Shown here piece after piece: positions 15,220 to 24,150 of a stretch of 64,000 nt of DNA. A model generated the notes under the pieces. It had not been told where the DNA came from, made no database searches, and worked only from the letters and a program-made list of their open reading frames with translations. The stretch's first letter is position 1. The number at the start of each line of letters is the position of its first letter. Origin of the DNA: JAKEGK01 sp050116575 (GTDB lineage: Bacteria; Pseudomonadota; Gammaproteobacteria; SZUA-152); the NCBI GenBank assembly GCA_050116575.1, contig JASFOJ010000003.1, positions 1 through 64,000 of the forward strand, read 5' to 3'. Both the position numbers and the translations under genes were made by a program.

Positions 15220-16596
15220 TTGGTGAAAATTATCCGCGACAGACTTGGTACCGCGAGCAGGGTAAGGCGGGGTGCGGCAGTGACAATAATCACGTTACTG
15301 TCGGTTCATTCTACTTTTGCAGACCAACCCTCCGCCAGCAGTAATGCTCCGTCACAGGTTAAACTGCCCGATCCACTGTCGCTGCGTTTTGCGCTGGAGC
15401 TGGACGTCGGGGAACATCCCCAGTTGCAGCGCGCGCAAGCCGATGTCGAACGCAAACAGGCCGAGAAACTGCGCGCCGGGTCCTACGACGACTTTACCGC
15501 CGGCCTGCAACTGGAAGCCCGCCAGATCGATCCCAGTCCCCTCGCGCCGGATCAGGACGAAAATGACAGTCAGGCCCATCTGTACCTGAGAAAACCTTTG
15601 TATGATTTTGGCCGCAGCAGTGCCGCGGACGAGGCCGCGGCGGCGGACTTGCAGGGCAGTCAATGGCTGTACACCGACGCGGTGAACCAGCGCAAAATCG
15701 TTATCATGTCGCGGTTTTTTGAGGTGCTGCTTGCCGATCTTACTTATGCCCGGGACAACGAAGCCATGTCCATCGGCTACGTGCGCTTCGATCGAGGCCG
15801 TACGCGCAACAAGCTCGGCCAGCTGTCCGACGTTAAACTCCTGGAACTGCAAAACACCTATCAACGGCTGCGGCGTAATTACTACCAAAGCCAGGCTGAG
15901 CAGCGCAACGCCCGGTCGCGGCTGGCCAATGCACTTAACAGGCCGGGTGAGCTGGTGTCCAATCTGATAACGCCGGATTTGCAGGTTCCGCTGGATAAGT
16001 TGCCCGACGTCAGCGAACTGCAGCAACAAGCCATCGATAATAATCCATTGATCAAGGCAATGCGCTTACAGGTTGCGGCGGCCCAACAACGTATCCGGCA
16101 AGCCCGCTCGGACCGCTATCCCACATTGAACGGCCAGGTGCAAATATCCGAATATGCCCGCCAGGGTGGCAGCTACGACGACTGGCGTGCCAGTATTGTA
16201 CTTGATGTCCCGCTAATCACCGGAGATTCGGTCGACGCGCAGGTGGGACAGCGAACGGCCCAATTGCGCGAGGCAACGGCAAGCTTACGCCAGGCGCAAA
16301 TGGCGGTTGGCCAGCAGGTGCTGGAAGCCTGGCAAACAATGCAAAGCCTGAAGGTCGGGCGTGAACAAACGTCGGTGCAGCAGGAGTTCCGGGAACTGGA
16401 ACTGGACCGCAACCGAACCCTTTACCAGATGGAAGTGCAATCGGATCTGGGCGACGCTATGGTGAATATAACCGATGCCCGGCTACAAAAGGCCCGGGTG
16501 GAATATGATTTGGCCATACAGTGGGCAAAAATTCAGGCCCTGACCGGGCAAACCATCAAAATCCTGCAGGAGCAGAGCGATGACACTGCGCAATAA
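15220..16596 (+). CDS. TolC-family outer membrane efflux protein
   Basis: The 458-residue protein has an N-terminal signal region (VRRGAAVTIITLLSVHSTFA) and two related helical halves of the outer membrane efflux family, each with long coiled-coil stretches, e.g. QLSDVKLLELQNTYQRL in the first and VQSDLGDAMVNITDARLQKA in the second. Such trimers form the exit duct of tripartite pumps. The start is TTG (15220) or GTG (15223); no strong ribosome binding site is seen. The next gene, an HlyD-like adaptor, overlaps its end by 17 bases. No inner-membrane pump is encoded in the unit. Confidence 0.88.
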   Translation: MVKIIRDRLGTASRVRRGAAVTIITLLSVHSTFADQPSASSNAPSQVKLPDPLSLRFALELDVGEHPQLQRAQADVERKQAEKLRAGSYDDFTAGLQLEARQIDPSPLAPDQDENDSQAHLYLRKPLYDFGRSSAADEAAAADLQGSQWLYTDAVNQRKIVIMSRFFEVLLADLTYARDNEAMSIGYVRFDRGRTRNKLGQLSDVKLLELQNTYQRLRRNYYQSQAEQRNARSRLANALNRPGELVSNLITPDLQVPLDKLPDVSELQQQAIDNNPLIKAMRLQVAAAQQRIRQARSDRYPTLNGQVQISEYARQGGSYDDWRASIVLDVPLITGDSVDAQVGQRTAQLREATASLRQAQMAVGQQVLEAWQTMQSLKVGREQTSVQQEFRELELDRNRTLYQMEVQSDLGDAMVNITDARLQKARVEYDLAIQWAKIQALTGQTIKILQEQSDDTAQ

Positions 16597-17359
16597 CACA
16601 TTGTTGTGCGTAACAGCGACGATCGTTATTTTTATGTCATGGGCGGTGCCGGCCTATACGGCGGAAATCGATTCCACATTGGAGTGGCACCAAAAGACGG
16701 TGTTAAGTACCCCGGTATCCGGCGTCATCAAATCCGTTAACGTGTCGCCGGGCGCCGTGGTGAACAAGGGTGATGTGTTGTTGCAGCTGGACGACAGGGC
16801 GTTGCGTGAAAACGTGGAAAAGGCCCAGGCCGAGGTCGAGCGCCAGGGGTTGCTCGAAGAAGAGGCGCAACGTGAACTGGACCGAACCATCGAACTGTAT
16901 GAGCAAACGCTCATCGCCGATCACGAAAAACAACTGGCGATTATTGCCCATTCCGAAGCGCAGGCCAGTCACAAAGCGGCAAAAGCCGCTCTGGTCCAGG
17001 CCCAGATGGATCTTGAATACAGCGCCGTGCGGGCACCCTATGACGCAGTGGTTATTAAGCAACTTGCCCAGGTGGGTCAAACCATTGCCAGTATCACGAC
17101 CATTACGCCGCTGGTCGAGGTGGCCGAACGAGGTATGATGTCCGCCACGGTTCAGGTGTCCGGCCGGACGGTGGATAGACTGAAATTGGGTGACAAGGTC
17201 AAGGTCAAGACCGGCGGCAAGGTTTACAACGGCGCCGTGGAAAGCATAGGATTGGAACCGGTGTCCGCCAAGAGCAGCAAGTACGCCGTGCGGGTTGCGT
17301 TTCCCACCCGGGGCAAGGTGCTGAGAGCCGGTCAAAGTGCAAAGGTGACGCTGCCATGA
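16580..17359 (+). CDS. HlyD/RND-type periplasmic adaptor (membrane fusion protein)
   Basis: The 259-residue protein starts at an ATG 8 bases after GGAG, within the end of the TolC-like gene. A signal segment (TATIVIFMSWAVPAYTA) is followed by the first half of a biotinyl-lipoyl motif (STPVSGVIKSVNVSPGAVVN), a hairpin coiled coil (about 75-140) with YEQTLIADHEKQLAIIAHSE, the second lipoyl half (YSAVRAPYDAVVIKQLAQVG) and a beta-barrel domain. It is shorter than most RND adaptors (350-400 residues) and lacks the long membrane-proximal domain. It probably joins the TolC-like protein to an inner-membrane pump encoded elsewhere. Confidence 0.87.
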   Translation: MTLRNNTLLCVTATIVIFMSWAVPAYTAEIDSTLEWHQKTVLSTPVSGVIKSVNVSPGAVVNKGDVLLQLDDRALRENVEKAQAEVERQGLLEEEAQRELDRTIELYEQTLIADHEKQLAIIAHSEAQASHKAAKAALVQAQMDLEYSAVRAPYDAVVIKQLAQVGQTIASITTITPLVEVAERGMMSATVQVSGRTVDRLKLGDKVKVKTGGKVYNGAVESIGLEPVSAKSSKYAVRVAFPTRGKVLRAGQSAKVTLP

Positions 17360-17631
17360 GCAACAAATGCATACGCTGTTATGTGTCGGGCCGCGTACAG
17401 GGAGTGTTTTTCCGGGCCTCGACCCAGGAACAGGCAGAACAGCGAGGCATTACCGGTTACGCCAGGAATCTCTCCGACCGCCGCGTTGAAGTTCTGGCCT
17501 ATGGCGCCGAACGAGCCGTAGACGACCTGAAGGCCTGGCTGTGGGAAGGTCCCCGCCACTCGGAAGTTACCGACGTCCAGTGCGAAGCAGTGGATATCGG
17601 CTCTCCGCCAACCACATTTACCACCAAGTAA
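17356..17631 (+). CDS. acyP: Acylphosphatase
   Basis: The 91-residue enzyme hydrolyses the carboxyl-phosphate bond of acyl phosphates such as acetyl or carbamoyl phosphate. CYVSGRVQGVFFRAST carries the phosphate loop and the catalytic Arg (about 20); GYARNLSDRRVEV carries the catalytic Asn (about 38). The length fits the family (about 90-100). Its ATG overlaps the stop of the adaptor gene as ATGA, so it is translationally coupled and the last gene of the unit. A functional link with efflux or thioredoxin is not obvious. Confidence 0.95.
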   Translation: MSNKCIRCYVSGRVQGVFFRASTQEQAEQRGITGYARNLSDRRVEVLAYGAERAVDDLKAWLWEGPRHSEVTDVQCEAVDIGSPPTTFTTK

Positions 17632-17949
17632 TATACCAGTGCCTGATACTCTATCGCAGTTCCGTATATTTGTTGCGATTGTGGCGGTTTGTCCAGGGCT
17701 GCTTGTTGGTTTTCCTCAGCTCGCTATGGTTGGGTGAACACTGAATGGGTAAACAAACCTGATTGCCACACCTTCCAGCGCACGTTGTATTCCCGGGGAT
17801 AGTGTGATCGCCCGCCGGCAATCAGGAACGGTACTTTTCTGCTATTAAATACTCCCATCTATAAAGTTTTCGCTGTAAGTGACCGAAATTATAGTCACTG
17901 ACGGGAAAGATTTTTTCGATCAACTTACACAAAGGAATCCGGGTTCATA
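17632..17949. other. Intergenic region before cheX
   Basis: No gene or strong hairpin is seen in these 318 bases. The CheX-like gene has AAAGGA about 11 bases before its ATG. A 67-codon frame at 17541-17744 mostly overlaps acyP and is a shadow. Confidence 0.4.
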
Positions 17950-18468
17950 ATGGAACTCTATCAAATACATACCAAGATCCTCACGCCTTTTATGAACGAA
18001 ACGGTCAGCGCCTTGCAGGCAATGGCGGGGGTCGAGGGAAAAATCGGCAAGTCAACGCTGGAAAAACCAAACGAGTTTTCTTTTCAGGGGTTCGCCGTGG
18101 CGGTTGTCGCCAAAACCTACGGCAGTATCGAAGGTAAGATCCTGATGCATTACTCCGATGACATGGCATTAAAGATTGGTAAGCGCGTACTGGCCGGGAT
18201 GCTGGGAGAAGAACCCACTGCTACCGAAATGAACGATGATATCAGCGAAGCCGTGACGGAATTTGCCAATACCATCATAGGGCTGGCCACCCGGTCCTTG
18301 TCACAGTCCGATTTACGTATCAAATTTACACCGCCTATTTTCATTCATAGCGAAGCGGATATGGAAGTATTGATGGAGGGTGTAAAAGAAATACTCACGG
18401 TTCCCATTGCTGTACCTGATCTGGGTGGTTTTTCATTTAGTTATCTTCTTCATAAATCAGTGGAGTAA
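17950..18468 (+). CDS. cheX: CheX-like chemotaxis phosphatase
   Basis: The 172-residue protein fits the CheC/CheX/FliY phosphatase family, which dephosphorylates CheY-P. The signature ExxN is in EAVTEFANTIIGLA (Glu about 104, Asn about 107), followed about 20-22 residues later by the proline pair in KFTPPIF. The single ExxN motif fits CheX rather than two-motif CheC. It is followed 4 bases after its stop by a single-domain CheY-like gene, the expected substrate. No che kinase or flagellar gene is in the window, so the pair may serve a chemosensory system other than the main one. Confidence 0.85.
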   Translation: MELYQIHTKILTPFMNETVSALQAMAGVEGKIGKSTLEKPNEFSFQGFAVAVVAKTYGSIEGKILMHYSDDMALKIGKRVLAGMLGEEPTATEMNDDISEAVTEFANTIIGLATRSLSQSDLRIKFTPPIFIHSEADMEVLMEGVKEILTVPIAVPDLGGFSFSYLLHKSVE

Positions 18469-18472
18469 TACC

Positions 18473-18853
18473 ATGCTGGACAAAAATGCCACGATTATGG
18501 TTGTTGACGATATGCGGGTAATGCGCAAGTCAATTATGATGTTTCTCAAGGCGCTGGGGTATTCGGACTTCATCGAGGCGGAAAACGGAGCAGAGGCAAT
18601 CAGCAAATACCAATCCAATAATGTGGATTTGGTGTTTATGGATCTTGTCATGCCTATTCAGGACGGCTACCAGGCATTGAAAGCCATCAAGCAGGGTGAC
18701 GAATCCGCCATGGTCGTAATGCTGACTTCCATCGCCGACCAGCATATTCTGGACAAGTGCATGAACAAGGGTGCCCTGGGTTACATCCACAAGCCATTAA
18801 CAGCAGAAACGGCGGAACAGAAACTCACCGACGTGCTGGAGCAAGTGGCCTGA
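18473..18853 (+). CDS. Single-domain CheY-like response regulator
   Basis: I take the ATG at 18473, 4 bases after the CheX-like stop. The longer frame begins inside cheX. The 126-residue receiver has the acidic pocket VVDDMRVMRKS, phospho-Asp in FMDLVMP (about residue 58), the switch Thr in MLTSIAD and Lys in IHKPL. There is no output domain, so it acts by protein binding. Its pairing with a CheX-type phosphatase suggests short-lived phosphorylation, as in motility or biofilm control. Confidence 0.93.
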   Translation: MLDKNATIMVVDDMRVMRKSIMMFLKALGYSDFIEAENGAEAISKYQSNNVDLVFMDLVMPIQDGYQALKAIKQGDESAMVVMLTSIADQHILDKCMNKGALGYIHKPLTAETAEQKLTDVLEQVA

Positions 18854-19190
18854 GCGCAAATCCCGCCTGATTTCGCTTTTTGCAGCGCTGTTCGAGTCCG
18901 TGTTATTGGTCTTATAACCGGGCGGCAGCGTCGGCATACCTCGCTTTCCTCTCTTAATCATTGTCCCATAAATCGGAAATCCCGTTGGGAAAAATGGGGA
19001 TTTCCGGGAATATTCACCGGCATTGCGGCATGCTGATCATCGTAGTGCCAAGCACATCACAAAAATATTCCCTTGGTTGTCCCATACTTTATGTCAGGGA
19101 GAGTGGATATCCAGGATTGACGGGCGAGTTAACGATGCCCGATTCGTTCCACATCCGGAAATAAACTTACAGCCAGAAAGCGGTATTGTT
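18854..19190. other. Intergenic region with perfect hairpin 18974-19006
   Basis: CGGAAATCCC at 18974-18983 and GGGATTTCCG at 18997-19006 form a perfect 10-base stem with a 13-base loop. No T-run follows, so it is not a standard terminator; a transcript element or binding site is possible. The upstream in-frame extension of the ParA frame (from 19023) has no ribosome binding site. No gene is seen. Confidence 0.4.
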
Positions 19191-19895
19191 ATGAAGAAAA
19201 TTCTAGTGATCAATTCCAAGGGTGGATGCGGCAAAACCACGCTGGCGACTAATCTTGCCAGTTACTATGCCTACCACGGCGAGAAAGCGGCATTAATGGA
19301 CTACGACCCACAAGGGTCCAGTATGCAATGGTTGAAGTTGCGGCCTCACCATTTAAACTCCATTCACGGCGCCAACGCGGCCAGGCGGGCGGGGAATGTG
19401 ATACGAAGCTGGCAAATGGTGATACCCCGTGATGTGGATAAACTCATCATCGACGCCCCAGCCGGGATCGACGGTATTCTCATGCAGGAACTGGTACAAC
19501 GGGCTGACAGCATCGTCATTCCCGTGGCCCCGTCACCGGTGGATATCCATGCCACCTCGGATTTCATCCGGGACCTGTTTCTCATCGGCAAGGTCCGCAC
19601 CCACAAAACGGAGCTGGTGGTCATTGCCAATCGCGTCAGAAGCCACGTGCCCTTATACGAACCGCTGAAGAAATTCTTAACGTCCTTGAACATTCCCTTT
19701 ATCGGTACCCTCACCGATACCGATAATTTTGTGGAAGCCATGGGAATGGGAATGGGTATATCGGAAATGGATTTCGAAAAAACATTGACGGAGCGTATGG
19801 AGCTTCAGCCGCTCATCGACTGGCTCGGTGACCCGATAAAAAAGGACAAGGAACTGGCGGAGCTGTTTGACGAAAAATCCGTTGCCTTTTGTTGA
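19191..19895 (+). CDS. ParA/MinD-family ATPase, orphan
   Basis: The 234-residue protein begins MKKILVINSKGGCGKTTLAT, the deviant Walker A of ParA/MinD (GKTT, with the signature Lys at about 11). Asp in DYDPQGSS (A' motif) and IIDAPAGIDG (Walker B) follow. It lacks the MinD membrane-binding helix, and no ParB gene or parS-like site is seen. Single ParA-like ATPases of this size position cargo such as chemosensory arrays, carboxysomes or conjugation proteins. Its place just after cheX-cheY suggests chemosensory cluster positioning (ParC-like), an inference from neighbourhood only. The start at 19191 is the first ATG that keeps the family N-terminus. Confidence 0.85.
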   Translation: MKKILVINSKGGCGKTTLATNLASYYAYHGEKAALMDYDPQGSSMQWLKLRPHHLNSIHGANAARRAGNVIRSWQMVIPRDVDKLIIDAPAGIDGILMQELVQRADSIVIPVAPSPVDIHATSDFIRDLFLIGKVRTHKTELVVIANRVRSHVPLYEPLKKFLTSLNIPFIGTLTDTDNFVEAMGMGMGISEMDFEKTLTERMELQPLIDWLGDPIKKDKELAELFDEKSVAFC

Positions 19896-20212
19896 AGCAG
19901 TAAATTTGTTGCATTCATAAAAAAGCGTCGGTCAGTTCCGAGATACATTGCACTGCCTGATCCCGGCGTTTTGCTATTGCCTTCCTGTGAAAAATCCCTG
20001 CGAAGGGGATAAATGTCTCCCCGTTGGCGTTCGCCAGCGAATCGTATCTTAAATTTATTCCAATGGTATGCTTAAATGAGTGATTGGTTGCGTGGCCTCA
20101 ACGTGTCGTGTTGGCGGGCTCCGTTGAATTCCAGTCGTCGCTAGTCGCTAATAGCTAGTCGTCATTATTAGCGCCGGTTGTTATCATATACCGGTTGGTT
20201 CAGGTAAATTCA
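19896..20212. other. Intergenic region before the phosphoribosyltransferase
   Basis: No gene is seen in 317 bases. A bulged stem between AAAAAGCG near 19920 and CGGCGTTTT near 19970 could be a weak terminator for the ParA-like gene. Short repeats of CTAGTCG occur around 20137-20162. Confidence 0.3.
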
Positions 20213-20833
20213 ATGACACATAATGCGCGTTCCCGAGCCGATATGCCCTGCGAACTGGTGAGCTGGGAACGATTCAATGTATTGGCTCGTACCCTGGCAA
20301 GGCAGATTCATGACAGCGGTGATCCGATCGACCTGATCATTGGCATCGGGCGTGGCGGTTACTTGCCGGCTCGGATGGTGTCCGACATGCTGGGTATTAT
20401 GAATCTGGCCTGCTTTAAAATTGAGCACTACCACGGTTCGGTGAAATCAAAAGCAGCGTTTGTCCGCTATCCCCTGGTTGCCGATGTGAATGAGCAGCAT
20501 ATTTTGCTGGTGGATGACGTCAGTGATTCAGGCGACACGTTTCACGTTGCCCTGCAGCATATCGAGTCGCGGGGTAAACCAAAACAGGTAAAAACCGCGG
20601 TATTGCACCATAAGACCGTATCCGCGTTTGAACCGGATCATTACGCGGCCGTGGTAAAGAAGTGGCGCTGGATTGTTTATCCGTGGGCGGTTACCGAGGA
20701 CCTGGCAGTATTGATTGGCGCTTTTGAGCCGGCGACCCGCGATAGAGAAACTATCCAACGCCAGTTGCTGGCACACCACGGCATCGAGCCGTCTGTTGAA
20801 CAGATCGAGGATGCGTTGGCATTGATCGTCTAG
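20213..20833 (+). CDS. Purine-type phosphoribosyltransferase
   Basis: The 206-residue type I phosphoribosyltransferase has the PRPP-binding motif ILLVDDVSDSGDTF (about residues 99-112), flanked by LIIGIGRGGYLPARM (PPi loop region). CELVSWERFNVLARTLARQI at the N-terminus and WRWIVYPWAV near the end are like the xanthine/hypoxanthine-guanine type. The acceptor base is uncertain. I start at the ATG 20213; the frame extends to a TTG at 20195. It is a single gene with gaps over 250 bases on both sides. Confidence 0.82.
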   Translation: MTHNARSRADMPCELVSWERFNVLARTLARQIHDSGDPIDLIIGIGRGGYLPARMVSDMLGIMNLACFKIEHYHGSVKSKAAFVRYPLVADVNEQHILLVDDVSDSGDTFHVALQHIESRGKPKQVKTAVLHHKTVSAFEPDHYAAVVKKWRWIVYPWAVTEDLAVLIGAFEPATRDRETIQRQLLAHHGIEPSVEQIEDALALIV

Positions 20834-21019
20834 TTCAACGAAGAGCCGCAGAATCGCAAAGATCCGTTAAAACAAGACATATCCGCTATTTGTACAAAAA
20901 TGCTGGTTACATTGAATTCTACCGGCAAGAGCGTATTACTTGTTGTCGGCCGAATCGGAAGTATTGCCGCCAATCGGAACGAACAAAGCAGGACATGGGT
21001 ATTTACCAGGTTTTGAAAA

Positions 21020-21046
21020 CTTTGCGTCTTGGCGCCTTTGCGTTGA
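21020..21046 (+). repeat. Dispersed intergenic repeat, copy 1
   Basis: A 27-base unit starting CTTTGCGTCTTGG and ending CGCCTTTGCGTTGA. The inverted copy at 46259-46285 matches 25 of 27 bases. A shorter form lies at 1032-1050. All copies are intergenic. Confidence 0.75.
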
Positions 21047-21088
21047 GACTGTTTTTATTTTGCAGGTTTAAGAAAAAGGCAGGTAACT

Positions 21089-21451
21089 ATGTTGACCCAG
21101 TATCAAAATATAGAGCCCTTCGTTACCAAGGATGGTTCGCAAATCCGCGAATTGATGCATCCACGCAGTCACGATGTGGTTAAACAAAGCCTGGCCGAAG
21201 CGACCGTTGCCGAAGGCGGAGAAACGCTGTTGCACAAACACAGCCAGACCGAAGAGCTTTACCATATTACCCAGGGGCAGGGGATGATGCGGCTGGGCGA
21301 AGAGACTTTCGCGGTGAAAACCGGTGACACGGTTTGTATTGCGCCGGGTACGCCACATAACATCCGCAATACCGGCAATGAACCCTTGAAAATATTATGC
21401 AGTTGCTCACCGCCCTACCGGGACGATGACACGGTATTGATTGAAAGTTAA
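21089..21451 (+). CDS. Small cupin-domain protein
   Basis: Single cupin of 120 residues. Motif 1 is LLHKHSQTEELYHITQGQG (His, His, Glu metal ligands) and motif 2 is GDTVCIAPGTPHNIRN (the fourth His). The metal site is complete. Small cupins of this sort include metal-dependent isomerases, dioxygenases and sensors; the substrate cannot be told. GGCAGG lies 7 bases before the ATG. It is convergent with the lytic transglycosylase gene, 11 bases apart. Confidence 0.88.
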   Translation: MLTQYQNIEPFVTKDGSQIRELMHPRSHDVVKQSLAEATVAEGGETLLHKHSQTEELYHITQGQGMMRLGEETFAVKTGDTVCIAPGTPHNIRNTGNEPLKILCSCSPPYRDDDTVLIES

Positions 21452-21462
21452 TGAGGGAACGG

Positions 21463-22086
21463 CTAGCGTTTGAACCAGCGGTTTTGCAGCTTGGTCAGAA
21501 CCTTGTTGGGATATTTCATCCTTCCCAGGCTGCCGTTGTAGCGGGCCAGTGCCCTCGTCAGGTCGCCTTTTTCCCTGTCGAGATAATGCCGCAGAATCGT
21601 GCAGCCGAAACGCAGGTTGGTTTTGATATCGAAAAGGCTGTCATCATTATGGCCGATTTCCTTCAACCAGAATGGCATAACCTGCATCAGTCCCTGGGCG
21701 CCCACCGGCGATATGGCCCAGCGGTTAAACAGGCTTTCCACGTGGATGACGGATAACACCAGTTCCGGCGGCAGGTGAGCGCGCTTGGCCTCGTAATGAA
21801 CGTTTTTCAGAAAATAGATACGTTTTTCAGGATCCGGGATATACTTTTTTAGCCGGTTTGACATATCACTTAACCAGACTTCCGCGTCAAAACGATCTTT
21901 GAAACTGTCGGTGGAATTGGCGGCCTTGAGCAGCATGGCACGTAGTTCATCGTCCACTGGCTGGCGTTTGGCCGCTGCAGCTGGCAGGATTAAACCCGCA
22001 AAGAGCCACAGCGCCATGGCCGTCATCAGTGCATGGCGGATCGATCGAGGCAGGGGATAATCGGTGGTTGTCGCCACTAATTTCAT
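21463..22086 (-). CDS. Lytic transglycosylase (SLT domain), exported
   Basis: Cleaves the MurNAc-GlcNAc bond of peptidoglycan to give 1,6-anhydro-MurNAc ends. The 207-residue protein has a signal region (LMTAMALWLFAGLILPAAA, about 19-38). The SLT fold begins around residue 105 with LPPELVLSVIHVESLFNRWA (catalytic Glu) and continues with SPVGAQGLMQVMPFW and ALARYNGSLGRMKYP. It is separated by 79 bases from proS, which lies upstream on the same strand; proS-SLT adjacency is known in other gammaproteobacteria. Released muropeptides would feed the AmgK/MurU pathway found at 10.9 kb. Confidence 0.9.
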   Translation of the reverse strand: MKLVATTTDYPLPRSIRHALMTAMALWLFAGLILPAAAAKRQPVDDELRAMLLKAANSTDSFKDRFDAEVWLSDMSNRLKKYIPDPEKRIYFLKNVHYEAKRAHLPPELVLSVIHVESLFNRWAISPVGAQGLMQVMPFWLKEIGHNDDSLFDIKTNLRFGCTILRHYLDREKGDLTRALARYNGSLGRMKYPNKVLTKLQNRWFKR

Positions 22087-22165
22087 GGTTAAACCTCATA
22101 ACCTATTGTTAATCAAAATAAGCTATCCGGCCAGGCAGCTCCGGCCGGTGGTGGCCTTGGGATAA

Positions 22166-23884
22166 TTATAGCCGGATTTTACCCTTCAGAAACGGAACAA
22201 TATCACTCAGCGGCAGGTTTTGCGCCTCGGTGTCGCGACGGCCCTTGTACTCCACTTCGCCGGCGTCCAGTCCCTTTTCACTGAATACCACGCGATGGGG
22301 GATGCCGATGAGCTCCATGTCTGCGAACATCACGCCCGGTCGCTCCTTGCGGTCGTCCAGCAATACGTCAATGCCGTTGTCCTGCAATTCCCGGTATAAC
22401 TTATCGACCGCTTCGCGCAACCGTTGAGATTTATGCATATTAATGGGAACCAGTACCAGGTGAAACGGCGCGATAGCTTCATTCCAGATAATACCGCGCT
22501 CGTCGTGGTTTTGTTCGATGGCGGCCGCCACCACCCGGCTGATACCGATGCCGTAACAGCCCATGGTGGGCACTACCGCCTTGCCGGCTTCGTCCAGCAC
22601 GTTGGCGTTCATGGATTTACTGTATTTGTCACCCAACTGGAAAATGTGGCCCACCTCGATACCGCGCTTGATTTGCAGGGTGCCTTTGCCGTCGGGGCTG
22701 GGATCGCCTTCCACGACGTCGCGGATGTCGGCGGTATCCGGCGCCGGTAAATCACGGCCCCAGCTGACGCCCGTTAAATGTTTGTCATCGATGTTGGCGC
22801 CGCAGACGAAATCACTCATTGCTGCCGCGCTGTGATCGGCAATCACGGGGATTTTCAGGCCTACCGGTCCAATGGAGCCGGGATCGCAGCCGGTTGCGGC
22901 ACGCACTTCCTCATCAGTGGCGAAACAAAGGGGCGCTGCCACCACGTCCAGTTTCTCCGCCTTAACGGCGTTCAAACTGTGGTCGCCTCGCAACACCAGC
23001 GCGACCACGTCATGGCCGCTGTCCTCATCAGCTTTGACGACCAGGGTTTTCACGGTGGCGGTAACGGGTACGTTAAGAAATTGGCTCACCTGCTCAATGG
23101 TATGTTGTCCCGGTGTGTCCACGGTGTTTAATTCAGCAGCGGGTTCCACTCGCTGGGTTGCGGGGGGAAGTGCCTCGGCCAGTTCCACGTTGGCCGCGTA
23201 GTCGCTGTCGGTACTGAAGGCGATGGCGTCTTCGCCGGATTCGGCCAGCACATGAAATTCATGGGACGTGCTGCCGCCAATACTGCCGGTGTCCGCCAGC
23301 ACCGGACGATAGTCCAGCCGCAATCGGTCGAAAATGTTGCAGTACGCCTGGTGCATGCGTTCATAGGTTTGCTGCAGTGAGGCATCATCCATATGAAAGG
23401 AGTAGGCGTCTTTCATAATGAATTCCCGTGCCCGCATGACCCCGAACCGGGGGCGGATCTCGTCACGAAACTTGGTCTGGATCTGATAAAAGTTGATGGG
23501 CAGTTGTCTGTAACTGCGCACTTCGCGGCGGAACAGGTCTGTTATGACTTCTTCGTGCGTCGGACCAAAACAAAACTCGCGGTCGTGGCGGTCGTGCAGG
23601 CGCAGCAACTCCGGGCCATATTGCTCCCAGCGGCCGGACTCCTGCCACAGTTCCGCCGGTTGCACCGCAGGCATTAATACCTCCTGTGCGCCCGCCCGGT
23701 TCATTTCGTCGCGGACGATGTATTCCACTTTGCGCAGGATGCGCAACCCCAGTGGTAACCAGGTGTATAGACCGGCGGCCAGCTTACGGATCATGCCGGC
23801 GCGCAGCATTAGTTGATGGCTGATGATTTCAGCGTCGGAGGGCGTTTCCTTAACGGTGGCCAGTAGCAGTTCGGAGGTGCGCAT
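22166..23884 (-). CDS. proS: Prolyl-tRNA synthetase
   Basis: Class II aminoacyl-tRNA synthetase of 572 residues, the bacterial type with an editing (INS) domain between motifs 2 and 3. N-terminal MRTSELLLATVKETPSDAEI is typical. Motif 2 lies around FRDEIRPRFGVMRAREFIMK, the INS domain at about 225-400, and motif 3 in MGCYGIGISRVVAAAIEQ. The C-terminal anticodon-binding domain ends PFLKGKIRL. All regions look intact. The length matches E. coli ProS (572). Confidence 0.97.
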   Translation of the reverse strand: MRTSELLLATVKETPSDAEIISHQLMLRAGMIRKLAAGLYTWLPLGLRILRKVEYIVRDEMNRAGAQEVLMPAVQPAELWQESGRWEQYGPELLRLHDRHDREFCFGPTHEEVITDLFRREVRSYRQLPINFYQIQTKFRDEIRPRFGVMRAREFIMKDAYSFHMDDASLQQTYERMHQAYCNIFDRLRLDYRPVLADTGSIGGSTSHEFHVLAESGEDAIAFSTDSDYAANVELAEALPPATQRVEPAAELNTVDTPGQHTIEQVSQFLNVPVTATVKTLVVKADEDSGHDVVALVLRGDHSLNAVKAEKLDVVAAPLCFATDEEVRAATGCDPGSIGPVGLKIPVIADHSAAAMSDFVCGANIDDKHLTGVSWGRDLPAPDTADIRDVVEGDPSPDGKGTLQIKRGIEVGHIFQLGDKYSKSMNANVLDEAGKAVVPTMGCYGIGISRVVAAAIEQNHDERGIIWNEAIAPFHLVLVPINMHKSQRLREAVDKLYRELQDNGIDVLLDDRKERPGVMFADMELIGIPHRVVFSEKGLDAGEVEYKGRRDTEAQNLPLSDIVPFLKGKIRL

Positions 23885-24150
23885 AGTGTTAACAGTGGCT
23901 GTAGTTGATTATGAGTTGATCAGGTGTTTTTGAACAAACAGGGATTGTAGCCGGTGCATATAGCCAAGGTCTATACCTGTTTGGCAAACCCGGTGCCCGG
24001 GCGCGATACCAGTAACCGATGACGCGCAGGCAGGGTGACAACCGGGGCCTGGACCCTGGACGCAACTAATGTCACTGCAACAATGTCACTGACCAGGCCT
24101 GCTGGCACAAAGGTTATCAGCCGGTTTTCGGCCCCGTTGATGTTGAAGCG

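Noticed and set aside
15352..16029. 225-codon minus-strand frame
   Set aside because: Shadow of the TolC-like gene; no family motif.
18881..18920. GTTCGAGTCC resembling a tRNA T-loop
   Set aside because: No matching acceptor stem, D-arm or anticodon arm can be formed around it, so it is not a tRNA.
19023..19190. N-terminal extension of the ParA-like frame
   Set aside because: The family N-terminus with Walker A begins at 19191; the extension has no resemblance or start signal.
20890..21183. 97-codon frame before the cupin gene
   Set aside because: It runs through the dispersed repeat and into the cupin gene in another frame; no ribosome binding site.
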